Shown here: positions 9,803 to 18,295 of the stretch, piece by piece
Layout: every line of letters begins with the position of its first letter
How positions within the stretch are numbered: position 1 is the stretch's first letter
Assembly (NCBI GenBank): GCA_963768715.1
Contig: CAVYJC010000007.1
Span: forward strand, 372,001-436,000
DNA length: 64,000 nucleotides
Direction: 5' to 3'
Source of the DNA: DATKEJ01 sp963768715
GTDB taxonomy: Bacteria; Bacteroidota; Rhodothermia; Rhodothermales; DATKEJ01
The notes under the pieces: generated by a model
What the model was told of the DNA's origin: nothing
Seen by the model: only the letters and a program-made list of their open reading frames with translations
The model's database searches: none
Program-made: the position numbers and the translations under genes

Positions 9803-10249
9803 TCAATCAGAAACGGCTGTTTCGAATCGGACGTAAACCGGCGCACCGGTTTCGACGGCCCTGTCTGCAGCCACTTCGAAGCTGGTGAGCACATCCCCGG
9901 TTTGGGCGGCATTCGATATGGTGATGTCCGAACGCGTCGATTCAACGGAAGCAGTACCCGCCATTGCACACGTCACCTTGATGTGCATCGGTGTGTAGAT
10001 CCCGAACGTCAGGAAGCTGACCAATTGATTCACGAAGCTGAGCTCCGTTTCAACCATGGCGATTCCGTCGGGGCATCCGGCGGCGGACTCAACCGTCTTG
10101 GGCGGTACGAGTCCATAAACCCAACCCGACGCGAAAGGCTGATCGATAACGACCGTGCTCGGAGTCTTTCCAGTTACAACCATAGCGTGGTAGCACCCCG
10201 CCGACGCCAACGTCATTGCGAGGAGCAGGACTATTTGAAAGCTTCTCAT
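9803..10249 (-). CDS. Bor-like lipoprotein
   Basis: 148 residues from ATG 10249. The signal peptide MRSFQIVLLLAMTLASAGC has a lipobox (ASAGC). The body matches the lambda Bor family: a GWVYGLVPPKTVESAAGCPDG segment followed by FVNQLVSFLTFGIYTPMHI and a conserved V-x-C. Phage lambda Bor has F-V-N-x-L-L-x-F-I-T-L-G-I-Y-T-P at the same place. Lambda Bor is an outer-membrane lipoprotein linked to serum survival of lysogens; here no phage genes are nearby, so the role is unknown. The C-terminal 40 residues (FEVAADRAVETG...) extend beyond lambda Bor. An upstream in-frame start at 10282 exists but would precede the signal peptide by 11 residues. Confidence 0.8.
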   Translation of the reverse strand: MRSFQIVLLLAMTLASAGCYHAMVVTGKTPSTVVIDQPFASGWVYGLVPPKTVESAAGCPDGIAMVETELSFVNQLVSFLTFGIYTPMHIKVTCAMAGTASVESTRSDITISNAAQTGDVLTSFEVAADRAVETGAPVYVRFETAVSD

Positions 10250-10652
10250 TCTATTTCGGTTAGGTGTCAATTCATGGGCCATTCGGCGCGAATTTAGTGT
10301 TGCGCCCGGTCACATACGATAGACTCTCGATACCGGCAGAAATGTTTGTGATTGCTGCGGGCCAATGACTGGTGACTGGCTACAATGTCTATGTGCACGA
10401 TGAAAGTGACCGGTCTTGTGCGCAAACGTGACGTCATGACCTTGCCTGACCGTGATTAATCCCAGGCATGAATGCCGGGCTTAGATGGCGCCCCGTAAAT
10501 GGGGCTTCGCCGCGGGCCCGCCGAGAAGGCCGGTTTACCGGCCGCCTCCAAGACCGGTCGTTTACGGCCGGGAGGAAATAAGCAATTGGTCAATCTCTGA
10601 GTAGGTGACTTGGCGACAAAGAGACGGTCACCATCATTGTACAGACAACCAC
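10250..10652. other. Intergenic region with GC-rich hairpin cluster
   Basis: 403 bp without a convincing gene, upstream of the Bor-like gene and downstream of the propeller lipoprotein. The hairpins at 10490-10571 are described separately. Confidence 0.6.
10490..10571. repeat. Three consecutive palindromes with TAAA/TTTA loops
   Basis: GCCCC-GTAAAT-GGGGC (10490-10505), GGCCGG-TTTA-CCGGCC (10528-10543) and CCGGTC-GTTTAC-GGCCGG (10554-10571, imperfect). All three have GC-only stems and an AT-rich turn. They may act as a terminator for the minus-strand lipoprotein gene ending at 10653. Confidence 0.8.
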
Positions 10653-12656
10653 TTAACGACTGACCTCGAAGAGCCTGGCTCCTCTGGCCGTAAACAACCG
10701 CCCGCTATCGGTCTCGGCGAGACTGTCCCACCAGCCCGGATCCTCATCGATCGTCTCGATCGTCTTCAGATCGGGCGAGGCCCGGAAGAATCGCTCTTCG
10801 GTGAGTCCATAGACCCATCCGTCGCTGCTGACGAGCAGCTTGGTAATGACTTCCGGCACAGCAACCGTGTCGTAGACGACCGCGTGCATCGCCGGATCGT
10901 AGATGAACATCGTGGAATCGGCGCCTCCGACGAGCCGGCCATCCGGCAGGCGATCCAAACCCCAGATCTGGTGAGCGCCGTCGACGGGTGTCCATTCTCC
11001 AATCTTCGTCTGTGTCTTCATGTCCCAAGCGAAGACTTTCGCGCTCGACGCGGTAGCCTTCGAGCCGATTCCGCCCGTGACCGCCGTGGATCCCCACAAC
11101 GTCCCATCCAACTCAACAAGCGCAAAAACGGACTGATCCTGGACGACGTTTCGATGCGTGATGAGGCTGTCCGCTCCGGGACGATAGATGACCAGCGCCC
11201 CGCCCAGCATGCCATATTCGGGGATTGAGCCGAGATAGATGTTGGCGTCGGACCCCACGACGGCGGTTGGAAAACGATCTTGATCGTCGCCGGCAATACC
11301 GACCAGGTGCGGATTTGCCCCATCCTGCATCCCCGGATTCCAGGCCCGGCCAGGATCGTAGACCGTGAGGCGGGCGGTCGTGTAATGAGCAAGGTAAATC
11401 AGCCCTCCCGATGTGACGATTTGATCGATCTGGCCACCGAAAGAAACGGAGGCGCCGGGTGCGAAAAGCGTGTCCGCGGATGGGTCGTAGAGGAAGAAAC
11501 CCTGATTGATGTACGTGCCGCCGACGACGGTGCCGTTGGGTCCTGGGGCGAGCGTGTGAATGTCCATGCCGGCGCCCTCGAACCTGGTCCCGCGCTTGAT
11601 GACCACCTTGTTTTCGACGAGATCGTAGACGTAGTAGGAGCCAAAATAGTCTCGGGTGAACATGTACCGATCCTGCGCGATGCCGATCGGTCCACCCAGC
11701 CCCGCAGCAACCTGCGTCGTGGTTCCATCTTCCAGATCGTACGCCCAGAGCGTATCATCGCCGCGTGTCCCGAAATAGATCTTCCCATCATGCAGGAAGA
11801 CGCTCTGCTCGTTTCCGAGCCACATGGAGGCGCCGGTCGGCGAAGGAATTGTGTGGACGACGGAGCCTGTTGCCGGATCGATGATCAGGATGACGACGTG
11901 CGGAGCAACGGCGGCGGCGATGTAGTCTCCGACGCGATCGACGGAGTAGACGAACGATCGGTCGTTGTATTCCTCAGGAAGCAGGTTCTGATGCTGCCCT
12001 GTTTTGAGGTCCCATTCGATCAGGGCGGGTTCGGCGCCCATGCCGAGGTAGAGTTTGCCGGGGAACTCACCATTCAGGCTCCGGACGTAGCGCGCCCGAC
12101 CGTCGTCGGGAAGGACGGGTCCCAGGTTGGTGATCGCCCCCGAATCGATTTCATAGCGAAGGATCTCACCGCCCGGGTACGTTCCCAGATACAGATTCCC
12201 GTCACTTGCCTTATCGATGCTCCAGATCCAATCGTCGGGATGCGGGAGATCGATCCGCTCGAGTTCGTTTGCGCCCGGCTTGAGGTGATACAGGTGGGCC
12301 TGCTGGTGGCTACCAAGCCACGCCTCACCACCCCCGACTGACAGAACGGACCAGGAGCCTTGTCCGCCTGGCGTCGTGAGATAGTCCGTCTTGCCGGAGG
12401 ACGGCTGGAACCGAACGACCAGTCCGTCACCCGCATTGTGGTGCCCTTGCAGCACGGTCGCATCCGCCCCGTTCTCTGGATCGAGGAGAACTGCGTTGGT
12501 TGGGGCGATGCGTTGATCGGGTATGCCGACGAGTCGAAGGGAAATACCATCGATCAGCGTCGGTTCGACGGGATGACTGCCTGCTGTGGGAGCTGGGGTC
12601 TTCGAACAGGCGCTCAGGGTGACGAGAAGAACGACAAACGGCGTGAGTTTCGGCAT
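10653..12656 (-). CDS. Beta-propeller lipoprotein
   Basis: 667 residues. The signal peptide MPKLTPFVVLLVTLSAC has a lipobox (LSAC). The rest is a series of blades of about 45 residues with the pattern 'G.IY.GT...LW.YDL..G' (for example DGKIYFGTRGDDTLWAYDL, DGNLYLGTYPGGEILRYEI), typical of quinoprotein-like or SMP-30-like seven- or eight-bladed propellers. It should be anchored in the periplasmic or outer leaflet. No catalytic motif was recognised, so it may bind a ligand or a partner. The downstream hairpin cluster could terminate it. Start ATG 12656. Confidence 0.82.
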   Translation of the reverse strand: MPKLTPFVVLLVTLSACSKTPAPTAGSHPVEPTLIDGISLRLVGIPDQRIAPTNAVLLDPENGADATVLQGHHNAGDGLVVRFQPSSGKTDYLTTPGGQGSWSVLSVGGGEAWLGSHQQAHLYHLKPGANELERIDLPHPDDWIWSIDKASDGNLYLGTYPGGEILRYEIDSGAITNLGPVLPDDGRARYVRSLNGEFPGKLYLGMGAEPALIEWDLKTGQHQNLLPEEYNDRSFVYSVDRVGDYIAAAVAPHVVILIIDPATGSVVHTIPSPTGASMWLGNEQSVFLHDGKIYFGTRGDDTLWAYDLEDGTTTQVAAGLGGPIGIAQDRYMFTRDYFGSYYVYDLVENKVVIKRGTRFEGAGMDIHTLAPGPNGTVVGGTYINQGFFLYDPSADTLFAPGASVSFGGQIDQIVTSGGLIYLAHYTTARLTVYDPGRAWNPGMQDGANPHLVGIAGDDQDRFPTAVVGSDANIYLGSIPEYGMLGGALVIYRPGADSLITHRNVVQDQSVFALVELDGTLWGSTAVTGGIGSKATASSAKVFAWDMKTQTKIGEWTPVDGAHQIWGLDRLPDGRLVGGADSTMFIYDPAMHAVVYDTVAVPEVITKLLVSSDGWVYGLTEERFFRASPDLKTIETIDEDPGWWDSLAETDSGRLFTARGARLFEVSR

Positions 12657-13014
12657 TGGCGAGTAGTTGGCAGGTAATGGGGTTGGGAAGATACGGTGGA
12701 GGTTCCAGGAAACCGGTCAGGTCTAAAGTCCCGACCGGTCTATAGACCTGACAGGTTTATAAACCTGACAGGTTTAAGACCTTTACGCCTGGTAAACGCA
12801 AATCTGGCGTAATCGCCGCCAATCCCCCGCGAGGTAAACGGAACGCCGTAGCTAGTGGTTGATTCTTCGGGGCGAAAAACGCGCCTCGAACCTGGGCAAC
12901 GCAGCAACGTTCGATTCCGGAGCCCTGGTCACTCACGCAAGGAGTGAATGGGTGACCGCACCACCTCGCTGCTCGGGGCACGGCCCCCGACGAAGAAGAA
13001 ACGACATAGCACGA
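12657..13014. other. Divergent intergenic region with palindromic repeats
   Basis: 358 bp between the propeller lipoprotein (minus) and the S9 peptidase (plus). It holds the palindromes at 12712-12782. About 12927-12957 also carries an imperfect nested inverted repeat (GGTCACTCAC...GGAGTGAATGGGTGACC). Confidence 0.6.
12712..12782. repeat. Tandem palindromes of the CAGGTTTATAAACCTG type
   Basis: Contains the 12-bp palindrome GGTCTATAGACC (12737-12748) and the 16-bp perfect palindrome CAGGTTTATAAACCTG (12752-12767). Further partial copies (ACCGGTCAGGTCTAAAG, ACAGGTTTAAGACC) lie to either side. Confidence 0.85.
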
Positions 13015-14947
13015 ATGAAACGCCGCACCATCGACCTGTCTGACCTCGCGCATGAGGTGCGACTGAGTGACCTGCAGATGTCGCCCGAATGGACTGAATC
13101 GGTGCTCGTCATCGCATCGCGACCCGACTACGACGAGAATCGTTTCGGCAAGGACCTGGTCCTGATCGACGTCGAGTCTGGGAGAAAGCGCACGCTTAAC
13201 CTGGGTCTGCGTGCCGTTTCTCATCCGCGCTGGTCACCGAATGGCCGGCTCCTCGCCCTTCTCGCAAACGATGACAGCGAGCATGCCCAAGTTTTCGTCA
13301 CTTCTTCTGCCGGTGATGCACCGCGACGCATTACCGATGCTCCGCGAGGGGTGAAGACATTCGCGTGGCGCCCCGACGTTGAGGCCGTCGCCTTCGTTGC
13401 AACAGACCCTCCTCCGGAGCGATCGGAGGAAGAACGCCACAACCGATCTTTTGAGGTCGGCGATCATTCCTATCTGGCCGAGAGCCGGGCTATGCCGTCC
13501 CATATTTGGATCGCACCGCTCGACGGCGGCTCGGCGAGAAAGGTGACGTCGGGCCAGGAGGGATTCTGCACATTCCTCGGGATACTCTCCTGGTCGCCCG
13601 ACGGCCGGTCCATCGCCTTCACGAGCCAGCCGCGTCCTGACTCAGGCGCTCTGACCGAGACCTCGATTCGGATCCTCGATGTCGAAAGCGGACAGATCCG
13701 CGATTTTGGTCCGCCAGGATCCGTCGCTGCAGCTTTCGCGCCAGTGGGCGACTACATCGCTGTCTGTCGTCCGCGCACTGAACTGGGATTCAGCCCAGCG
13801 GGCATTTCCGTCGGCTCCTTATCAGGCGGCTCGCTACGCGAGGTAACGGCGGATTTGGATCGCGACTTCCTGGCATTCGGCCAGGGCAGGGCGGGCATGA
13901 TGTGGACACTTGGCGAGCAGACCCTGCTCCTCAGTGCCTTCGACGGCACGCACCGAGCGCTCTGGCTTACGCCGCTCGACGCGACCCCACGCCGCCTTGA
14001 TTTGAAAGATGTTCAGGCAACCGAAATCGCAGCCGGCGGGTCCGGACAGATCGTTCTGATCGGCAGCACAAATGATCGGCCCGGCGAAGTCTACTGCCTC
14101 GACTCCCTCAACGGAAGACTTCGTCGACTAACGGAATTCAACGACCACCTCGCAGACCTGGAGCTCGGTAAAAGGACATCCTTCTCCTGGGATGGCCCCG
14201 ATGGATTTGCGGGTACCGGCATTTTGACCTATCCGGTTCATTTTGACAAGACAAAGCGCTACCCACTGGTGCTCGACATACACGGTGGGCCCATGTCGGC
14301 ATCGACGGAGGGATTCAACCTCCTCCATCACCTCCTGGCCAACCAAGGGATGGATCGTATTCAGTCCGAACTATCGCGGCAGCAACAATATGGGCGCCGC
14401 CTACCAGCGTGCCGTGATCAACGATGCCGGTGACGGGCCGGCCCGCGATGTCATGTCCGGCGTCCATGCCCTCCAGTCGCAGGGCAATATCGACGAATAT
14501 CGACTCGCCGTTTCCGGATGGTCCTACGGGGGCTTCCTGACCGCTTGGTTGACCGCCCACGAACACATTTGGCGGGCCGCAGTGGCCGGTGCGGCCGTCT
14601 CGAGTTGGGTCGACTGGTACAACCTTGCCGATCTGAACGTCTGGTGCGGAATCGGACTCGACGGTTCGCCGTGGCGGGAAGGAGGTCTAGAACATTACCT
14701 CAACAATTCCGCCATTGCGTATCGCCCGGCACATCCGCACGCCTACGCTCCTGATGAGTATGACAGGAGATCGCCGCGTTTCGATCGCGCAGTCATACAA
14801 ACTGTATCACGCGCTAAAGGACAACGGAACGGAGGTCTCGTTCGTCGCCTATCCCATGGCAGGCCACTTTCCAGCCGATCCGGTTCATGAGCGGGACGTG
14901 TATCGAAGGTGGATAGGCTGGATCGCCGATCACATGTCGGACGGCTG
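13015..14947 (+). CDS. S9 family prolyl oligopeptidase-like peptidase, two frame breaks
   Basis: The N-terminal part (13015 to about 14350) is a WD40/TolB-like propeller with repeated 'W.PDG..IAF' strands (LSWSPDGRSIAFTSQPRP). The alpha/beta-hydrolase domain starts near 14190. The reading frame changes near 14350, where KGWIVFSPNYRGSNNMGAAY follows in another frame. It changes again near 14735, where TPTLLMSMTGDRRVSIAQSY follows. All three catalytic elements are present across the frames: Ser in SGWSYGG (about 14520), Asp in MTGDRR and His in MAGHFP. The C-terminus is ...GWIADHMSDG. By family it cleaves short peptides or acyl-amino acids. It is inactive if the breaks are real; the well kept motifs suggest sequencing indels. 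Start ATG 13015. Confidence 0.78.
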
Positions 14948-15102
14948 ATCCCTCATACGCCGCGGGCGATAGACCCCCGTCGTTGCACGCCAAAACCGAT
15001 TCAGCACGGACCGGGGCTTTCCCATTCGCCGAAGATCTTAATCCAGAATAAGGCCGATCGCCGCGACTCCGTCACGCCGTCACGCAACCCACCTCCTTCC
15101 GA

Positions 15103-15657
15103 CTACAACGCGTAGCGCGCGCCGACCTGTCCATAAAGCCAACTGCTGTCCGAAATCACAAATCCGAATTCGGCAAAGGGCTTGACGTTGCCCTTTCCGA
15201 ACGTCGAACCGACCTTTCCGTTCAGGCCTATATCGGTGCTGGAGTCGGAATAATCCGGGACCACGATGCTACCCTTGCCCAGGAAGTAATTCGAATCGTA
15301 GGAAGCAGACCAGTGCGAAATGCCGAGTCCCGCCCCGACGTACATGTCGGCAACTTCAACCTTAAGGGGGTACAACGCGGTCACATTTAGTTGCCAGAAC
15401 GATGTACTCACGCCCGGGACGTCATCTACGAGGTAGTAGCTGAATTCAGGATTCAAAAGCAGATTCTCGTCTCCAAGCTTAATCGGCGTCTCAAAGACTG
15501 CATTCGGTCCAAAAAAGAGCTCGGACGAATCAAAATCGTAACCAAGCTGACCGCCGACTTGGGTGTGCGACTGCCCGAATGTCGGTGCCACAAAAGCGAA
15601 CACCGACATTACGAGTCCGCCAAGAATATACTTTAGTGTTTTCACGGTTTGATCCAA
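15103..15657 (-). CDS. Small outer-membrane beta-barrel protein
   Basis: About 180 residues with an N-terminal signal peptide (LKYILGGLVMSVFAFVAPTFGQ). Alternating hydrophobic and polar strands with Gly/aromatic girdles follow (for example FWQLNVTALYPLKVEVADMYVGAGLGIS), ending in WLYGQVGARYAL. The length and pattern suit an 8-stranded OmpW/OmpA-like barrel. Starts are TTG 15657 or GTG 15645, with no clear ribosome site for either. Function unknown. Confidence 0.75.
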   Translation of the reverse strand: MDQTVKTLKYILGGLVMSVFAFVAPTFGQSHTQVGGQLGYDFDSSELFFGPNAVFETPIKLGDENLLLNPEFSYYLVDDVPGVSTSFWQLNVTALYPLKVEVADMYVGAGLGISHWSASYDSNYFLGKGSIVVPDYSDSSTDIGLNGKVGSTFGKGNVKPFAEFGFVISDSSWLYGQVGARYAL

Positions 15658-15891
15658 TTGGTTTAGGGCTAGAACAACGTGGTGGTTAGGGCGAATATAG
15701 TGTAGAGCATGTGAATATCAAGGATTCAGGCATCATGATTCGTCGGCATCCAACATTTTGTATACGCTGAGGTTGGTGCAATTTTAGGGTTGCTTTTCTT
15801 TGCATTTTCCGCGCCGAGTCGTGAATTTCACAATGTCCGTATTGTTAGCGGCATGCCCATTCCTCCTCACTAACCAATCTTGGGGTTACAA

Positions 15892-16452
15892 ATGGTCTCT
15901 ATTGTCTCCCTCTGGCTTCCGATCCTCGTGTCCGCCGTATTCGTTTTCGTCGCCAGCGCCCTCATCCACACGGTTCTCTCTTATCATCGCTCCGATTTCG
16001 GGGGAATCCCGTCGCAGGACGCCGTGATGGATGCCCTGCGGCCCTTTAACATTCCGCCCGGCGAGTACATGCTGCCCTATTGCGAGACGCAGAAGGAACG
16101 CGAGTCGCCCGAGTTTATCGAAAAGGCAAACAAGGGCCCGGTTGCCTTCATGACAGTCTTCCCGAACGGAGTCCCCGGCATGGGCAAAAGCCTCGCACAG
16201 TGGTTTGTCTTCTGCGTCGTCGTATCGATCTTGGCGGCATACATCACGAGCCGTGCGCTCGACCCGGGAGCTCACTACCTCGAGGTCTTCCGATTTGCAG
16301 GCTGTACCGCATTCGTGGGCTATGCACTTGCCCTGGCTCAAAACTCAATCTGGTACCGGAGAGCGTGGAGCGTAACGCTGAAATCGATGTTCGACGGCCT
16401 GATCTACGGCTGCCTGACCGCAGGGACATTCGGCTGGCTGTGGCCGAATTAG
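15892..16452 (+). CDS. Conserved membrane protein of unknown function
   Basis: 186 residues with an N-terminal transmembrane helix (LWLPILVSAVFVFVASALIH). A soluble loop follows with FNIPPGEYMLPYCETQKERE and KANKGPVAFMTVFPNG, then three more hydrophobic segments near the C-terminus (FVFCVVVSILAAYI, GCTAFVGYALALA, FDGLIYGCLTAGTFGWLW). I recall similar conserved hypotheticals with the PPGEYMLPYCE signature but know no function. ATG 15892 was preferred over the in-frame TTG at 15880. The stop codon runs directly into a heptamer array. Confidence 0.72.
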   Translation: MVSIVSLWLPILVSAVFVFVASALIHTVLSYHRSDFGGIPSQDAVMDALRPFNIPPGEYMLPYCETQKERESPEFIEKANKGPVAFMTVFPNGVPGMGKSLAQWFVFCVVVSILAAYITSRALDPGAHYLEVFRFAGCTAFVGYALALAQNSIWYRRAWSVTLKSMFDGLIYGCLTAGTFGWLWPN

Positions 16453-16500
16453 TTCTTGGTTCTTCGTTCCTGGTCCTTGGTTTTTCGTCCTCGTTCTTCA
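16453..16500. repeat. Degenerate heptamer array, about 7 units (TTCTTGG)
   Basis: TTCTTGG, TTCTTCG, TTCCTGG, TCCTTGG, TTTTTCG, a 6-bp TCCTCG, TTCTTCA. It starts at the base after the TAG stop of the preceding membrane protein. It is a diverged relative of the TTGGTTC array at 5995. Confidence 0.85.
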
Positions 16501-16525
16501 ATTGATCGGAGGCAGGTGGGCACGA

Positions 16526-16581
16526 ATGACTGGTCACCAATGACTGATGACTAGTGACTAGTGTTTAATGACATATGACTA
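16526..16581. repeat. Heptamer array, 8 units, containing a start codon
   Basis: Units in strict 7-bp register: ATGACTG, GTCACCA, ATGACTG, ATGACTA, GTGACTA, GTGTTTA, ATGACAT, ATGACTA. The ATG of the eighth unit (16575) is the start codon of the GNAT gene. Confidence 0.9.
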
Positions 16582-17135
16582 GCCGCATTCGCCTGGCTAC
16601 ACTCGAAGACGCTCCGGTGCTTCTCGAGATGTACACGCCTGCCGTCACGCAAACGCCGATCAATTTCGAGTACGCCGCCCCGACGCTCCAGGAATACCGT
16701 CAACGAATGGCGGCAATCATGAAGACGTATCCCTGGATTGTCCGTGAAATCGACGATCGGATCGCCGGTTTCTCCTTTGCCGGGCCGCATCGAACGCGGC
16801 CCGGATACCAGTGGTCGGTCGAACTGGGGGTGTACGTTCACCCCGACTTTCGTCGCATGGGCATCGCGCGCGGGTTGTATCACTCCCTTTTCGAACTGCT
16901 TCGCCTCCAGGGGTTTCACCGAGCCTTCGCCGGCATCACGATCCCGAACGACGCCAGTGTCGCGTTACACCTGTCAATGGGATTCGAATTGATCGGCGTC
17001 TATAAAGCAGCGGGATTCAAACTGGGAAGCTGGCACGACGCAGCCTGGTATCAGCGCATGATCGGCGATCAACTCTCAGACGATCCCTCCCCCCATTGTC
17101 GCCTGCAGAAGTCGCTGACGCGTGGCAAAACGTGA
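16575..17135 (+). CDS. GNAT N-acetyltransferase, phosphinothricin acetyltransferase (YncA/PAT)-like
   Basis: 186 residues. It starts MTSRIRLATLEDAP and carries the subfamily landmarks PINFEY, PWIVREIDDRIAGFSFAG, HRTRPGYQWSVELGVYV, the acetyl-CoA loop RRMGIARGLY (R/Q-x-x-G-x-G/A form), AGITIPNDASVALHLSMGFE and LGSWHDAAWYQ. These match PAT/MnaT-type enzymes, which acetylate the amino group of L-amino acids such as methionine sulfone or phosphinothricin. The start codon lies inside a heptamer array and no Shine-Dalgarno is visible. The C-terminal 20 residues (SDDPSPHCRLQKSLTRGKT) go beyond the usual family end. Confidence 0.88.
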   Translation: MTSRIRLATLEDAPVLLEMYTPAVTQTPINFEYAAPTLQEYRQRMAAIMKTYPWIVREIDDRIAGFSFAGPHRTRPGYQWSVELGVYVHPDFRRMGIARGLYHSLFELLRLQGFHRAFAGITIPNDASVALHLSMGFELIGVYKAAGFKLGSWHDAAWYQRMIGDQLSDDPSPHCRLQKSLTRGKT

Positions 17136-17168
17136 CGGCGCGAAATGCCAGGTCGTAGTTACCGGGGT

Positions 17169-17203
17169 CTTCGGACTTCGGACATCGGACATCGGACTTC
17201 GGA
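17169..17203. repeat. Heptamer array, 5 units (CTTCGGA/CATCGGA)
   Basis: CTTCGGA x2, CATCGGA x2, CTTCGGA. It lies 5 bp beyond the stop codon (17209-17211, minus strand) of the CHVPPGNP-repeat lipoprotein. Confidence 0.93.
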
Positions 17204-17208
17204 CGAAC

Positions 17209-18171
17209 TCAACACTCGCCCAGGTAGTCGCCGTGGTCGAGATGGTCCTGAACATCAGTGGCGTCTACACTCAGCGTTCTGGCCCTAGTCGGATTTCCCG
17301 GAGGGACGTGGCAGATCAACACCTTCTCTTCCCCTGGATCGTCTGATTCCGATCCGCCTGACTGATCATCACCAGTGTCCGTCTCGACATCCTGACCATC
17401 GCTGCTCCCATCGACCCCGTCGATCGATTCGCACTCGCCGAGGTAATCACCGTGATCCAAGTGGTTTTGCACCGCGGCAGAGTCGACAGTGATCGTGTGC
17501 GCGTTGTCTGGGTTGCCAGGCGGAACATGGCAAATTACGGCCTTCGGAGCTTCTGGGCCGTCCCCTTCCCCATTGGATTCGCTATCGCTCTCATCCGTCT
17601 CGACCCCGTCGGTCTGATCGCCTTCTGCTCCCCCCACCTCTTCTTCGCAAGCACCCTCATAGTCTCCATGATTCAGGTGGGCGTTCATGGCTCGATATCC
17701 AACCTGAATGGTGTGGGCGTTGCCCGGATTTCCGCGCGGAACGTGACACAAAATCACCGTTGAGTCGGCACGAGCGGATGAGACTGTGTAGGAGCCGTCG
17801 TCCATCAGGCGACCTGCCACTTCAAAGAACATCCCGAGCCTAACTTCGTCGATCGTCATTGCCGAGCCGGCCTCGTCACTCATCACAGTCTGGTCGGTGA
17901 CATTGAAGTTCACACCAACGAGCGTAACGCTGGATGTCGTGACACGCTCGATGGGACCCGATGCCGTCACTTGTCCGTCGTCCGACACGACGAGATTCGA
18001 CTCGGGCTCAATCTGGGTTACTGCATTCCGATCAGAAGATGCATCCGCTGCGCCATTGTCTACTGAAACCGCGTCCGTACACGACTGGAGTACAAACAGC
18101 GCAAAGATCCACGCGAACACAGAAAGGCGCCCCGAATAGAGGTGCCTCATTCGATTCAGGGCAAGTAGCAT
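17209..18171 (-). CDS. Lipoprotein with DUF5666-like domain and three CHVPPGNP repeats
   Basis: About 320 residues. The signal peptide ends in FALFVLQSC (lipobox). Residues of about 70-135 (VTASGPIERVTTSSVTLVGV, then AMTIDEVRLGMFFEVAGRL) look like a DUF5666 small beta-barrel. Three repeats follow, each of the form ICHVPPGNPDNAHTI...HLDHGDYLGEC, separated by acidic Asp/Glu/Ser/Gly-rich linkers. Each repeat has one Cys near the start and one at the end plus four conserved His/Asp positions, suggesting a disulfide or metal site. The protein ends exactly with the third repeat. ATG 18171 is preferred because AGGGA lies just upstream; ATG 18183 is in frame. Function unknown. Confidence 0.8.
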   Translation of the reverse strand: MLLALNRMRHLYSGRLSVFAWIFALFVLQSCTDAVSVDNGAADASSDRNAVTQIEPESNLVVSDDGQVTASGPIERVTTSSVTLVGVNFNVTDQTVMSDEAGSAMTIDEVRLGMFFEVAGRLMDDGSYTVSSARADSTVILCHVPRGNPGNAHTIQVGYRAMNAHLNHGDYEGACEEEVGGAEGDQTDGVETDESDSESNGEGDGPEAPKAVICHVPPGNPDNAHTITVDSAAVQNHLDHGDYLGECESIDGVDGSSDGQDVETDTGDDQSGGSESDDPGEEKVLICHVPPGNPTRARTLSVDATDVQDHLDHGDYLGEC

Positions 18172-18295
18172 TGCTTCCCTCATTTACGGTGGGTACACAC
18201 CTGGCCTTCGAAGCTCGATCAGAATCGAGTCTTATGGGCGTCACAAATATAACGCGAGAATCAGTCGTAGTATAGATCAGTGGCAGCGCACTGCA

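Noticed and set aside
9803..10249. Prophage remnant carrying bor
   Set aside because: No integrase, structural, lysis or attachment sequences were found nearby.
11280..12341. Plus-strand frame of 353 codons
   Set aside because: It is antisense to the propeller lipoprotein, with no motif or ribosome site.
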